Source: Virgisporangium aliadipatigenens (GTDB lineage: Bacteria; Actinomycetota; Actinomycetes; Mycobacteriales; Micromonosporaceae). Taken from it: a DNA stretch of 64,000 nt. The position numbers were made by a program, and so were the translations under genes. Of this stretch, positions 32,648 through 41,395 are shown in pieces; within the stretch, counting starts at the first letter, position 1, and the number at the start of each line of letters is the position of its first letter. The DNA is taken from positions 310,001 to 374,000 of the forward strand of contig NZ_BOPF01000007.1 in the NCBI RefSeq assembly GCF_016863615.1, read 5' to 3'. The notes below the pieces were generated by a model. That model saw only the letters and a program-made list of their open reading frames with translations. It searched no databases and was not told the DNA's origin.

Positions 32648-33660
32648 TGGGGACGCGTCGCCGGCTGCTGGTCGCCGGCGTCGGGGTCACCGGTGCGCTC
32701 GCGGCCGGCGGTGCGGCGTTCGGGCTCGGCGGCCGCGGCCGCAAGCCGGTGCCGCGGCAGGCGGCCAGGTCGACGGCGACGGTGCGGCGGATGACGCTCG
32801 CGGACTCGCGCACGTTCCCCGCCGAGGTCACCTACGAGGAGCAGGCACCGCTGTCGGTGCGGGTCAGCGGCACGGTCACCGCGCTGCCGGCGCCGGGCAC
32901 CGTCCTGAATCCCGGGGATGTGCTGTGCCGGGTCGACGACCGGCCGGTGGTGCTGTTCGCCGGCGCGGTGCCCGCGTATCGGCCGCTGCGTAGCGGGGAC
33001 AAGGGGCCGGACGTGCGGCAGTTGGAGGAGGGGCTGCGGGCGTTGGGCTTCGCCGGGTTCACGCCCGATGACCGGTTCAACGGTGCGACCGCCGACGCGG
33101 TGAGCCTGTGGCAGAAGCGGCTGGGCGTGACCCGTACCGGAACGGTGGATTTGGGGCTTGTGACGTTCCGCGAGAAGAGTCTGCGGGTCGGGGAGCACAA
33201 GGCGCGGGTCGGTGACGCGGCCGGTGTCCTCTACGACGCGACCGGGACCGAACGGCAGGTCGTGCTCACCGTCGAACGTAAGTATCAGGCCCTCGTCGCG
33301 GTCGGGAAGGCCGCCGGGGTGGTCGTCGCGGGACGGACCGTCGCCGGGACGGTCGCCCGGGTGAAGACGGGCGAAAAGGTCACCGCGGTCGTGACCGTGG
33401 CCGAGCAGGAGGCGCTCGCGACCGACGCACCGGTCGACGTCCGCCTCGTGACCCGCGAACGTAAGGACGTCCTGGCCGTGCCGATCGTGGCGCTGCTCGC
33501 CCTCGACCGGGACCGCTACGGCGTCGAGGTCGTCGACGGCGGCGCGGCCCGGGTCGTGCCGGTCGACGTGGGCCTCTTCGCGCAGGGGCAGGTCGAGGTG
33601 AGCGGCGACGGGATCGCCGAGGGCGTCACCGTCAGCGTCCCCGCGGAGCGCGCCGCATGA
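32647..33660 (+). CDS. exporter adaptor protein with peptidoglycan-binding domain
   Basis: A 337-residue membrane-anchored adaptor like HlyD/MacA periplasmic proteins. An N-terminal anchor (RRLLVAGVGVTGALAAGGAAF) is followed by a barrel-sandwich start (VRVSGTVTALPAPGTVLNPG). Then comes a PG_binding_1 domain (GDKGPDVRQLEEGLRALGF, LWQKRLGVTRTGTVD) inserted where MacA has its hairpin. A C-terminal domain (VLAVPIVALLALDRDRYGVEV) resembles the adaptor beta-barrel. It probably links the MacB-like exporter to the cell wall. ATG 32647 overlaps the lipoprotein stop. Confidence 0.82.
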   Translation: MGTRRRLLVAGVGVTGALAAGGAAFGLGGRGRKPVPRQAARSTATVRRMTLADSRTFPAEVTYEEQAPLSVRVSGTVTALPAPGTVLNPGDVLCRVDDRPVVLFAGAVPAYRPLRSGDKGPDVRQLEEGLRALGFAGFTPDDRFNGATADAVSLWQKRLGVTRTGTVDLGLVTFREKSLRVGEHKARVGDAAGVLYDATGTERQVVLTVERKYQALVAVGKAAGVVVAGRTVAGTVARVKTGEKVTAVVTVAEQEALATDAPVDVRLVTRERKDVLAVPIVALLALDRDRYGVEVVDGGAARVVPVDVGLFAQGQVEVSGDGIAEGVTVSVPAERAA

Positions 33661-33694
33661 GGTCTTTCATCAGGCCGGACGCCGGGGCGGTGTC

Positions 33695-34588
33695 ATGAGC
33701 GCCGTCGACATGCGTAACGTCTCGCGCGTCTATCCGGGCGGCGTGACCGCGCTGGCCGACGCCACCCTGACCGTCGAGGACGGCGAACTCGTCGCTGTCG
33801 TCGGCCCGTCCGGGTCGGGAAAGTCGACGCTGCTGCATTTGGCCGGCACTCTCGACCGGCCGACGTCCGGGACCGTTCACGTCGCCGGGCAGGACGTCGG
33901 GCGGCTCTCCGACCGGGCCCTGTCGCAGTTGCGGGCGCGGTCGATCGGGTTCGTGTTCCAGCAGTTCCACCTCGGGGTCGGGGTGACGGCATTGGACGCG
34001 GTCGCCGACGGCCTCCTGTACGCGGGCGTGCCCCGCCGCCGGCGGCGGGACGCGGCGGCCGAGGCGCTCGAGCGGGTCGGCCTCGCGCATCGGCTCACCC
34101 ACCGTCCCCATCAGCTTTCCGGTGGGGAACGTCAACGCGTCGCCGTAGCCCGCGCCATCGTCGGGTCGCCCCGGCTGTTGCTGGCCGACGAGCCGACCGG
34201 CAACCTCGACTCGTCCTCCGGTGCCGACGTCGTGGAACTGCTCACGGGTCTGCATCGCGCCGGGACGGCAGTCGTCGTCATCACCCACGACCGTGACCTG
34301 GCCCGATCGTTCCCCCGCGTCGTGTCGGTGCGCGACGGCCGCGTCTCGACCACACGACCCGACGGATCCTTCGCAGCGGAGAGCGCCCTGTCCGACGGCG
34401 AGCCCCCATCGGGCGGCTGGGTGCCGGCCTCGCCGGACAGCCGGCCGGCACCGGACGGCAACATCCCGGCCTCGGGGCACGGCCGGGCGGCGCCGGGCGG
34501 CCACGTCCTCGCTGCGCCGGAGGGCCGGGTGCCGCCCGACGGCCACCCGCCGTCGGGCGGCCGGAGCGCGGCGGAGGCGGCCCGGTGA
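33695..34588 (+). CDS. MacB/LolD-type ABC ATPase with disordered tail
   Basis: An ATPase of 297 residues. The core (1-225) has Walker A GPSGSGKST, Q-loop FQQFHLG, signature LSGGERQRVAVARAI, Walker B LLLADEPTGNLD and His switch VITHDRD, as in LolD/MacB/BceA transporters. The last 70 residues are unusual: a Pro/Gly/Ser/Ala-rich disordered extension made of imperfect repeats centred on PxDG and PSGG. The tail is in frame and its codon use matches, so it is probably real. The stop overlaps the permease start. Confidence 0.9.
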   Translation: MSAVDMRNVSRVYPGGVTALADATLTVEDGELVAVVGPSGSGKSTLLHLAGTLDRPTSGTVHVAGQDVGRLSDRALSQLRARSIGFVFQQFHLGVGVTALDAVADGLLYAGVPRRRRRDAAAEALERVGLAHRLTHRPHQLSGGERQRVAVARAIVGSPRLLLADEPTGNLDSSSGADVVELLTGLHRAGTAVVVITHDRDLARSFPRVVSVRDGRVSTTRPDGSFAAESALSDGEPPSGGWVPASPDSRPAPDGNIPASGHGRAAPGGHVLAAPEGRVPPDGHPPSGGRSAAEAAR

Positions 34589-35754
34589 GGCCGGCGGACA
34601 TGTTCCGCGTCGGCGCCGTCGGGCTGCGTACCCGGCCGCTGCGGGTCTTCCTGTCGGCGCTCGGCATCGCCATCGGCATCGCGGCGATGGTGGCCGTCGT
34701 CGGCATCTCCGCCTCCGGCCGTGCCGCCCTCGACCGGGAACTCGCCGCCATCGGCACGAATATCCTCACCGCCGGTGAGGGCAAGAACTTCGGCGGCGAA
34801 CGGGTTGCGTTGCCGCGCGATGCGCCCGACATGGCCGGCCGGATCAGCGGCGTCGAGGCGGCCTCGGCGATCGGCCGGGTCGAGGCGAACGTGTACCGCA
34901 CCGATCGGATCCCCGCCGGCGAGACGAACGCCCTGTCCGTCCTGGCGGCCCGCACCGATCTGCTGGGCACGCTCGGTGGCAGCGTCGCCACCGGTGTGTG
35001 GCTGACCGACGCGACGGCACGCGGTCAGGCGGTCGTTCTCGGCGCGCGGACGGCCCGGCTCCTCGGCGTGCACACCGCCGGGCCGGACACGCGGGTGTTC
35101 CTCGGCGGGCAGTGGTTCACCGTCGCGGGCATCCTCGCCCCGCAGCCGCTCGCCCCCGAACTGGACACCGCCGCACTCGTCGGCTGGCCGGTCGCGGAGG
35201 AGACGCTGGGCTTCGACGGCCACGGCACGACGGTGTACGTGCGCACCGACCCGGAACGGCTGTCCCAGGTGCGCGCACTCCTCGCGCGGACGGTCAACCC
35301 GGCCGGACCGAACGAGGTGACCGTCGCCCGCCCGTCCGACGCGCTGGCGGCGCGCAAGGCGGCCGACCGCACGCTGACCGCGCTGCTGCTGGGCCTCGGC
35401 GGGGTGGCGCTGCTCGTCGGCGGTGTCGGCGTCGCCAACACGATGATCATCTCGGTGTTGGAACGGCGTGCCGAGATCGGCCTGCGGCGCGCGCTCGGCG
35501 CCACGAAGGGCCAGGTGCGGGGGCAGTTCTTCACCGAGTCGCTGCTGCTGTCGGCGCTCGGCGGCGCCGGTGGGGTGCTGCTCGGCGTGGCCGTCACCGG
35601 TGTCTACGCGGCCGGGCAGGGGTGGCCGCTGGCCGTGCCGTGGTGGGCGCAGGTCGGGGCGGTCGGCGCGACGGTGGTGATCGGCGGGACGGCCGGGCTG
35701 TATCCGGCGGTGCGGGCGGCCCGGCTGCCACCGACGGAGGCGCTGTCGGCGTGA
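34585..35754 (+). CDS. MacB-like/FtsX-domain ABC permease
   Basis: A 389-residue permease with one N-terminal span (LRVFLSALGIAIGIAAMVAVV), a large extracytoplasmic MacB_PCD domain (about 50-255) and three C-terminal spans in an FtsX domain (GLGGVALLVGGVGVANTMII, ERRAEIGLRRALGATK, and two more). With the ATPase and adaptor it would form a mechanotransmission-type exporter or extractor acting on envelope compounds. GTG 34585 overlaps the ATPase stop. The last gene of the operon. Confidence 0.92.
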   Translation: MRPADMFRVGAVGLRTRPLRVFLSALGIAIGIAAMVAVVGISASGRAALDRELAAIGTNILTAGEGKNFGGERVALPRDAPDMAGRISGVEAASAIGRVEANVYRTDRIPAGETNALSVLAARTDLLGTLGGSVATGVWLTDATARGQAVVLGARTARLLGVHTAGPDTRVFLGGQWFTVAGILAPQPLAPELDTAALVGWPVAEETLGFDGHGTTVYVRTDPERLSQVRALLARTVNPAGPNEVTVARPSDALAARKAADRTLTALLLGLGGVALLVGGVGVANTMIISVLERRAEIGLRRALGATKGQVRGQFFTESLLLSALGGAGGVLLGVAVTGVYAAGQGWPLAVPWWAQVGAVGATVVIGGTAGLYPAVRAARLPPTEALSA

Positions 35755-35769
35755 CCCGCGGAGCACCGA

Positions 35770-36069
35770 TCACCACGGGGTGACCGGTGTGCGGGCGCAG
35801 CGCTTGCCGGCGGCGGTGCGGATCGCCCGCACCGCCGCCGCGTTTGCGAGGCCGTCGCTGCTTCCCGGTGCGTGGGTCGACCGCGGCCGTTCGCCGCTGA
35901 CGCGGGCGGATGAGCGCCATGAGCTACACCGGCCGGACCGTCCCGTCGCCGAGGAGAGCAGCGGGGAGGCGTCGAACAGCAGCGGCCGGACCCGCCCCTG
36001 CGGGTCGGCGAGCATCGCGACGGTGGTGGAGGTGCCGAAGTCGACGGCGAGTCGGTACCCGTGGTTCAC
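35770..36069 (-). pseudogene. truncated Hsp70-like gene, N-terminal remnant
   Basis: From GTG 36069 the frame gives GYRLAVDFGTSTTVAMLADP, then GRVRPLLFDASPLLSSA. This is the first phosphate-binding loop of an Hsp70-type ATPase and is close to the start of the intact gene at 58627 (DFGTSNTVGM, RPLLFDGSPLLPSA). After about 40 residues the similarity ends, and the rest is basic and low in information up to a stop at 35770. The remaining 500 residues are missing. The gene is therefore a remnant or a fragment left by deletion. TACGGT lies just before the start, so a promoter may survive. Confidence 0.65.
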
Positions 36070-36103
36070 GCGCACACCGTAGTGACGCATAGCAATCATG
36101 CAA

Positions 36104-36430
36104 CTACTTCATGTAATCGCTCTTCTCGTTGAGCGTTCCGGTCGGACGGGCGGCCGACTTCTTCGGCACCTCCGCTCCGACGACCCGGATCCAGTCGCCG
36201 TTGACGTCCTGGACGTTCGACCTGGTCACCGTGGCGGACGCCGGACCCACCCGGACGGTGTCGACCCGCACCGCGGTCGCGTCCAGGTTGCCGTCGGAGG
36301 CGATGGCGATCGGGGGAGACCCCGGCTGCCGAGGTTGATCGGGCTGTCCGCCGAGTCGGGCTTGACATCGAGGGCAGGACGGGCACGGCGGACCGCGTGC
36401 CTCTCCGATCACGATAACGGTGATTATCAT
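36104..36430 (-). CDS. unidentified ORF, possibly degenerate
   Basis: A frame of 108 codons from ATG 36430. I do not recognise it. The C-terminal 60 residues look protein-like (DATAVRVDTVRVGPASATVT, then NGDWIRVVGAEVPKKSA), with alternating beta-type residues. The N-terminal part has a CPSCPRC cluster and Pro/Gln-rich sequence. A longer start inside the divergent coiled-coil gene is possible but unlikely. It may be the tail of a secreted beta-rich protein whose front is lost. Nothing else is encoded between 35755 and 36500 apart from the Hsp70 remnant. Confidence 0.3.
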   Translation of the reverse strand: MIITVIVIGEARGPPCPSCPRCQARLGGQPDQPRQPGSPPIAIASDGNLDATAVRVDTVRVGPASATVTRSNVQDVNGDWIRVVGAEVPKKSAARPTGTLNEKSDYMK

Positions 36431-36431
36431 G
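36410..36431. promoter_or_regulatory. AT-rich palindrome, possible operator
   Basis: Arms CACGATAA and TTATCATG (one mismatch) flank CGGTGA in an AT-rich island that runs to about 36494. The GATAA-N6-TTATC form recalls Fur/Zur-type boxes. It overlaps the start of the doubtful leftward ORF, so part of the symmetry could be coding coincidence. Confidence 0.25.
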
Positions 36432-36466
36432 TATGGCAGATTTCTGAGTTTTGTAAGTCTCGATAC

Positions 36467-36494
36467 TTGATTCGTTTCGCAAAACCGATAAGTT
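36467..36494 (+). promoter_or_regulatory. promoter of a leaderless coiled-coil gene
   Basis: TTGATT (36467-36472), 16 bases, TAAGTT (36489-36494), then six bases to GTG 36501. The spacing places the transcription start at the start codon. Confidence 0.6.
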
Positions 36495-36500
36495 GTACGG

Positions 36501-37631
36501 GTGCTGACCGAGGACGCCACCACGCGCCGGTGCGGATACACCCGCTGCGGCCGCCCGCTGCCCTACACCGGCCAGGGACGCCCCGCCGAGTACTGCGCCG
36601 ACCGCCGGTGGCCGCCGGACAACAAGACCTGCAAGCAGCTCGCCGCCGCCGAACGGGCCGGGGAACGCGCCGCCGGCCTGGACGCCCCGCTGGACGGCTT
36701 CCGCGCGGCCGGAGACCGGTTCGTGCCGGCGGCGCAGGAGTTGGCGACCCGCCTGGCCGAGATGCTGACCGCGGTCGGCGAGGTGCGCGACGGGGCGCTG
36801 GCCCGCACCGCCGAGGCCGAACGCGCCACCACCGCCGCCACCGAACGGGCCCAGGCGGCCGAGGCCGAGACCGCCCGGGCGAAACGCGCGCAGGCCACCG
36901 CCGAAGCCGCCCGCGACACCGCCCTGCAGACGGCCCGCGACGCGGAGGCCGTCGCACGGGCCGCCCGCGAGGAGGCGGAGACGCAGGTCGCGCAGGCCTG
37001 GCGGCGCGTGGCCGACGCCGACCACGCCCGCGGTCGGGCCGAAACGGTCGCCGAGGCCGCCCGCCGGGAGGCGGAGCAGACGGTCAAGGCGGCCGAACGG
37101 GCCCGCGCCGTCGCCGAGGACGCCGCCGCGGCCGCCCGACGCGACGCCCAGGAGGCGGCCGTCGCCGCGCGCCGCGACGCGGAGCAGGCCGTGAAGGCCG
37201 CCGAGGCCGAGGCGAAGGCCGCCCGGCGGGAGGTCCGCGAGGCAGCCGAGGCGACCCGCGCCGCGGCCGAACGCGCCACCACCGCCGAATCCGCGCTGGT
37301 CCGCCTGCGGGCACAGGCCGACGGCGACCGCCAGCGCGCCGAGGAACTGGCGCGCAAGCTCGCCGAGGCGGAGAAGAACCTGCAGAAGATGGCCGCCGAA
37401 CTGAACACCGAGCGGGCCGCGGCGAAGGAGGCCCGGGACCGGCTCGCCGGCGCGGTGCGCGACGCCGCCTGGCTGGAACGTCAGGGCGCCACCGACCGTG
37501 CCGCCCTCGACGCGGCGCGGGTCAGCGTCGAGGCCGCCGAACGGCGCGCCGAAACGGCCGAGGGTCGCCTCGACCGGATGATCGCCGTCCTGGAACGCCG
37601 GCGCCCACCGACTCCGCCGGGCGCCGCCTGA
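36501..37631 (+). CDS. zinc-finger-like coiled-coil protein (KfrA-like architecture)
   Basis: A 376-residue protein. Cys residues C11, C16, C32 and C44 in the first 45 residues could bind one zinc (RRCGYTRCGRPLP, AEYCAD, NKTCKQ). After a short linker, residues 85-350 form an almost unbroken Ala/Glu/Arg/Lys-rich coiled coil with no Pro. No ATPase motifs are present, so it is not an SMC protein. Similar layouts occur in actinobacterial proteins of unknown role and in plasmid KfrA-type proteins. It is expressed alone from an apparently leaderless promoter in an AT-rich island. Function cannot be assigned. Confidence 0.7.
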   Translation: MLTEDATTRRCGYTRCGRPLPYTGQGRPAEYCADRRWPPDNKTCKQLAAAERAGERAAGLDAPLDGFRAAGDRFVPAAQELATRLAEMLTAVGEVRDGALARTAEAERATTAATERAQAAEAETARAKRAQATAEAARDTALQTARDAEAVARAAREEAETQVAQAWRRVADADHARGRAETVAEAARREAEQTVKAAERARAVAEDAAAAARRDAQEAAVAARRDAEQAVKAAEAEAKAARREVREAAEATRAAAERATTAESALVRLRAQADGDRQRAEELARKLAEAEKNLQKMAAELNTERAAAKEARDRLAGAVRDAAWLERQGATDRAALDAARVSVEAAERRAETAEGRLDRMIAVLERRRPPTPPGAA

Positions 37632-37698
37632 GGATGTGAGCGCGCATACACGTGTGACCGCACCGAAAGGCTAACGGGAACGCGACCACGGTCGAAAG

Positions 37699-39327
37699 GT
37701 GGACACTTCCCCCGCTACGGCCGCCCCGGAGGCCTCCTTGAAGAACCTCACCATCGGCCGCCGGCTGGGTCTCGGCTTCGGCGCGGTCGTGTTGAGCATG
37801 GTCGCGCTCGTGAGCCTCGGTGTCGTTCAGGTCGACAGCATCGACGCCCGGATGACGACGATCAACGATCAGAACGCGGTGAAGCAGCGCTACGCGATCA
37901 ACTTCCGGGGGAGTGTGCACGACCGGGCCATCGCGCTGCGGGACGTCGTTCTGGCGCAGGACGAGGCGTCGATGCGGGCCGAAGTCGCCACGATCAAGAA
38001 GCTCGCCGACAAGTACGTCGACTCCGACCGGCGGATGAACGCCATCTTCGCCGACCGGGCCAAGGTCGACGACAAGGAGATCGCCGCCCTCGCCGACATC
38101 AACAAGGTGCAGGCCAGGACGTTGCCGCTGATCGAACAGGTGATCGCGCTGCGCGGGGCCGGCGACGCGCACGCGTTGACCGTGCTGATGGACCAGGCGA
38201 AGCCGGCGTTCATCGAGTGGCTGCGCGTGATCAACGTCTTCATCGACCTGGAGGAGTCGATGAACCACGCCGAGACCGCCGCCGCGCGCAGCACCGCCGG
38301 CAACTTCATCCTTCTGATGGGCGGCCTGTGCGTGGCGGCCATCGTGATCGCCGTCGTGGTCGCGTGGCGTTCGACCAGGGGCATCACCCGACCGCTCGCC
38401 GAGGCCGCCGACGTGCTCGCCTCGGTCGCGGCGGGGGACCTGACCCGGCGCCTCGCCGTGACGACCGGCGACGAGGTCGGGCGCATGGGCCGCTCGGTGA
38501 ACACCGCCCTGGCGGCGATCAGCGAGGTCATGCAGCGCTTCTCCGACAGCGCCGCCAGCCTCGCCGCGGCCAGCACGCAGATCGGTGGCCTGTCGTCGCG
38601 CATCGCCGACAGTGCCACGGAGTCCTCGGAACAGGCGCACGTCGTGGCCGGAGCCGCCGACGAGGTGTCGCGCAACGTGGAGACCGTCTCGGCCGGCGCG
38701 CAGCAGATGGGCGCCTCGATCCGGCAGATCGCGCACAACGCCAACGAGGCCGCCACCGTCGCCGGGCACGCCGTCGAGGCGGTGCGGACCACCACCGACA
38801 CCGTCACCCGGCTCGGCGAGTCCAGCCGCATGATCGGCGACGTCGTCAAGGTGATCACGAGCATCGCCCATCAGACGAACCTGCTCGCGCTCAACGCCAC
38901 CATCGAGGCCGCCCGGGCCGGTGATGCCGGGCGCGGGTTCGCCGTCGTCGCGAACGAGGTGAAGGACCTGTCGCAGGAGACGGCCCGCGCGACCGAGGAC
39001 ATCTCCCGGCGGGTCGAGGCCATCCAGGCCGACACCGCCGGCGCGGTCGCCGCCATCGAGGGCGTGTCGCAGGTGATCGCGCAGATCAACGACTACCAGA
39101 CGACGATCGCCACGGCCGTGGAGGAGCAGACCGCCACGACGAGCGAGATGCACCGCAACGTCGCCGAGGCGGCCGCCGGTTCGGGGCAGATCGCCGCCAA
39201 CATCGGCAGCGTCGCCGAGGCGGCACGCACCACGACCGAGTCGGTGGGGGAGTCGCAGCGGGCCACCCAGGAGTTGAGCCACATCTCCGGGCAGTTGCAG
39301 CAGCTGGTGGCGGCGTTCCGGTTCTAG
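37699..39327 (+). CDS. methyl-accepting chemotaxis protein, four-helix-bundle sensor
   Basis: A 542-residue chemoreceptor. Spans lie at about 22-43 and 203-225. The outer domain between them is a four-helix bundle of the 4HB_MCP type ([20 protein letters not shown] is characteristic). HAMP follows ([20 protein letters not shown]), then a signalling domain with hairpin tip [19 protein letters not shown] and [16 protein letters not shown]. The GTG start has AAAGGTGG just ahead. It differs in sensor type from the receptor at 997, so the two would detect different cues. The gene is convergent with the HEAT-repeat gene, 17 bases apart. Confidence 0.93.
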   Translation: MDTSPATAAPEASLKNLTIGRRLGLGFGAVVLSMVALVSLGVVQVDSIDARMTTINDQNAVKQRYAINFRGSVHDRAIALRDVVLAQDEASMRAEVATIKKLADKYVDSDRRMNAIFADRAKVDDKEIAALADINKVQARTLPLIEQVIALRGAGDAHALTVLMDQAKPAFIEWLRVINVFIDLEESMNHAETAAARSTAGNFILLMGGLCVAAIVIAVVVAWRSTRGITRPLAEAADVLASVAAGDLTRRLAVTTGDEVGRMGRSVNTALAAISEVMQRFSDSAASLAAASTQIGGLSSRIADSATESSEQAHVVAGAADEVSRNVETVSAGAQQMGASIRQIAHNANEAATVAGHAVEAVRTTTDTVTRLGESSRMIGDVVKVITSIAHQTNLLALNATIEAARAGDAGRGFAVVANEVKDLSQETARATEDISRRVEAIQADTAGAVAAIEGVSQVIAQINDYQTTIATAVEEQTATTSEMHRNVAEAAAGSGQIAANIGSVAEAARTTTESVGESQRATQELSHISGQLQQLVAAFRF

Positions 39328-39343
39328 ACGAACGGGCCTTCCG

Positions 39344-41350
39344 TCAGAGGGCCGCCCGGCACAGTTCCCGCAGCCGCTCGTCCTCGCTGACCTGACCGCT
39401 CGACCCCGGGACGGCGGACGCGTCGAACCTCCGGTTCATCGCGATCTCGGCCCTGAACAGCGGCTCCAGCGCTGCCGCCAGCGGACCGGCGGCAGCTTCG
39501 GCGATCCTCGGCCGGGTACGCGGGTTGCCGTGCCAGGCGGCGGCCAGCACCGGCGCGGTCCGTTCCGTGTCGCCGGTGAGCCGCCACAGGGCGAGCGCGG
39601 CACGCGTCGGGGTCCACCAGTGCCGCCCCGGCGGGGCGTCCACATAGGTAGCCACCAGTGCCGCGGCCCCGGCCGCGGCGGTGCCCATCGCGGCGATCTC
39701 GTCGAACGCCTCGCCGGCGGCCGGGCCGTCGAGATGTGTCGTCAACAGCGCCAGTGCCTCCGACGACCGGTCGATGCGCCGCAGCGCACCCGCCGCCGCC
39801 ACGGCCAGTCGCGGGTCGTTGCCCGTCGCGGCCCGGCGCAGGGCAGGCATCGCCGCCGACGCGGCGGGGCCGATCCGGCCGAGCGTGGTCGCGGACCAGT
39901 CCCGTAAGGGCGATGCGAGCAGGCTCGGGACGGCCGCGGCGGCGGCCGTCCCGAAGGTCCGCAGCGCGACCTGGAAGGCGTACCACTCCGTAGGCAGCCG
40001 CTTCCCGGCCGCCGGCACCGGGAAGTGGGGCAGGATCGCGGCGGTGACGCGCTCGCCGTACCGGGGGTAGCCGGCGAGCTTGTACCCTGTCGCCTTCGGG
40101 CGTTGCGGCAGGTCGAGGGCGGTCAGTAGCAGAGGCAGGGCGCGTTCGTCGCCGAGGCCCGCCAGGATCTCGATGTACGGGTGCAGCCCCGGCGGATCGT
40201 GCGAGTACCGGACGATCCACTCCGGCAGGCCGTCACGCCACGGGCGGGCGTCGATGTCTGCCAGCCGGCGGGCGACGGTGTCCACGGCGGGCGCGGCCAC
40301 CGGTCCCCAGCCGGTCAGCATGTTCGCGGCCCGTCCGGCGAGGTGCGGTGACCGGTCGAGGAGTCCGGCGACCCGCCGCACCGTCTCCCGGTAGTCGCCA
40401 CGCCAGGTATTGACCAGCTTGTTCGCGGCGTACAGCGCGTCGCCGGCGAGGTCGTCGTGGGTGGCGGCGAGGAGCGGGTTGACGATCGCGATTCGTTCGG
40501 CCACGCGCGGGCCCATCGGGTCGGTGAGGGCCTCGACCATGCGTGTGCAATGCGGTGCGCGGCGTCCCTCGTCGCGTTCCTCGCGCATCACGCGTAGCGA
40601 CCCGATGAGGGTGTCGGTCCGAAAGTCTGCCGGCTCGACGGCGGGGCCGTCCTCGGCGTAGGCGCGATCGATGAGTTCCGGCACGCCGTCGAGCGGTATC
40701 CGGCTCGGGTCGTTGCGGGCCACCGCGATCAGTGCGGCCAGCGCCGTGGAAGCCTGCGCGGACCGGGCCCGACCGAGCAGGTCACCGATCGCGTCGTCGC
40801 CGAGCGGCAGGCCGCCCAGGGCGTCGAGCAGGCCCGTCCGGACCTCCGCGTCGGCCTCGGTGTCCAGCAGGCCGAGGAACAGGTGAGGCAGGTCAGGAAC
40901 CGTCGCGGCCACGGTGACGAGAAGCTTCGGCACGGCACCCCGTACCGAAGCTGCCGGGTCGTCGACAAGGCGCAGCAGTGCCGGTGCCGCGGCCGCCACG
41001 AGTGCACGGGCCCGGGTGGCGTGGCGGCGCATCTCCGCCCCGTCGGCGTCCCGCGCGGTGTCCTCCGGCCACCCGCCGAGGTCGGTGATGCTGGTGAGCA
41101 GTGCGGCGATGCCTTCCCGGCCGGGCAGATGCGGCGCCGTCAGGGCCTCGATCAGGTACGGCACCGCGGCGACCGTCGAGTCGTAGACGTCGCCCTGATG
41201 GTGAACGGCGCCGTACATGGCGTCGAGGGACTCCTCGCGAACCGCCGGGTCGGGATCGACCAGGCCGCGAACCCACGCCGGCACCGCCTCCGCCGAACCG
41301 TAGGCATGCCGCAGCGCGCGCCAGTCGACGTCGTCAAGCCCGATGAACAC
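39344..41350 (-). CDS. HEAT-repeat protein
   Basis: A 668-residue cytosolic protein made of tandem two-helix HEAT repeats. Typical repeats read DPDPAVREESLDAMYGAVHH, DDPAASVRGAVPKLLVTVAA, DTEADAEVRTGLLDALGGL, and later PSLLASPLRDWSATTLGRIG with AMPALRRAATGNDPRLAVAA. No enzymatic motif, membrane span or signal peptide is visible. Such proteins usually serve as binding scaffolds. Similar large HEAT proteins are frequent in actinomycete genomes without known roles. It is flanked by unrelated genes. Confidence 0.82.
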   Translation of the reverse strand: MFIGLDDVDWRALRHAYGSAEAVPAWVRGLVDPDPAVREESLDAMYGAVHHQGDVYDSTVAAVPYLIEALTAPHLPGREGIAALLTSITDLGGWPEDTARDADGAEMRRHATRARALVAAAAPALLRLVDDPAASVRGAVPKLLVTVAATVPDLPHLFLGLLDTEADAEVRTGLLDALGGLPLGDDAIGDLLGRARSAQASTALAALIAVARNDPSRIPLDGVPELIDRAYAEDGPAVEPADFRTDTLIGSLRVMREERDEGRRAPHCTRMVEALTDPMGPRVAERIAIVNPLLAATHDDLAGDALYAANKLVNTWRGDYRETVRRVAGLLDRSPHLAGRAANMLTGWGPVAAPAVDTVARRLADIDARPWRDGLPEWIVRYSHDPPGLHPYIEILAGLGDERALPLLLTALDLPQRPKATGYKLAGYPRYGERVTAAILPHFPVPAAGKRLPTEWYAFQVALRTFGTAAAAAVPSLLASPLRDWSATTLGRIGPAASAAMPALRRAATGNDPRLAVAAAGALRRIDRSSEALALLTTHLDGPAAGEAFDEIAAMGTAAAGAAALVATYVDAPPGRHWWTPTRAALALWRLTGDTERTAPVLAAAWHGNPRTRPRIAEAAAGPLAAALEPLFRAEIAMNRRFDASAVPGSSGQVSEDERLRELCRAAL

Positions 41351-41395
41351 GGCAGAACACTAGTCCGCGAACCCCGCCGTCCCGCCGGCCACGCG

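Noticed and set aside
39344-41350. HEAT-repeat gene as an alkylated-DNA glycosylase (AlkD-like)
   Set aside because: The protein is far longer than AlkD and I see no conserved Trp/Asp/Arg active-site pattern, so only the repeat fold is claimed.
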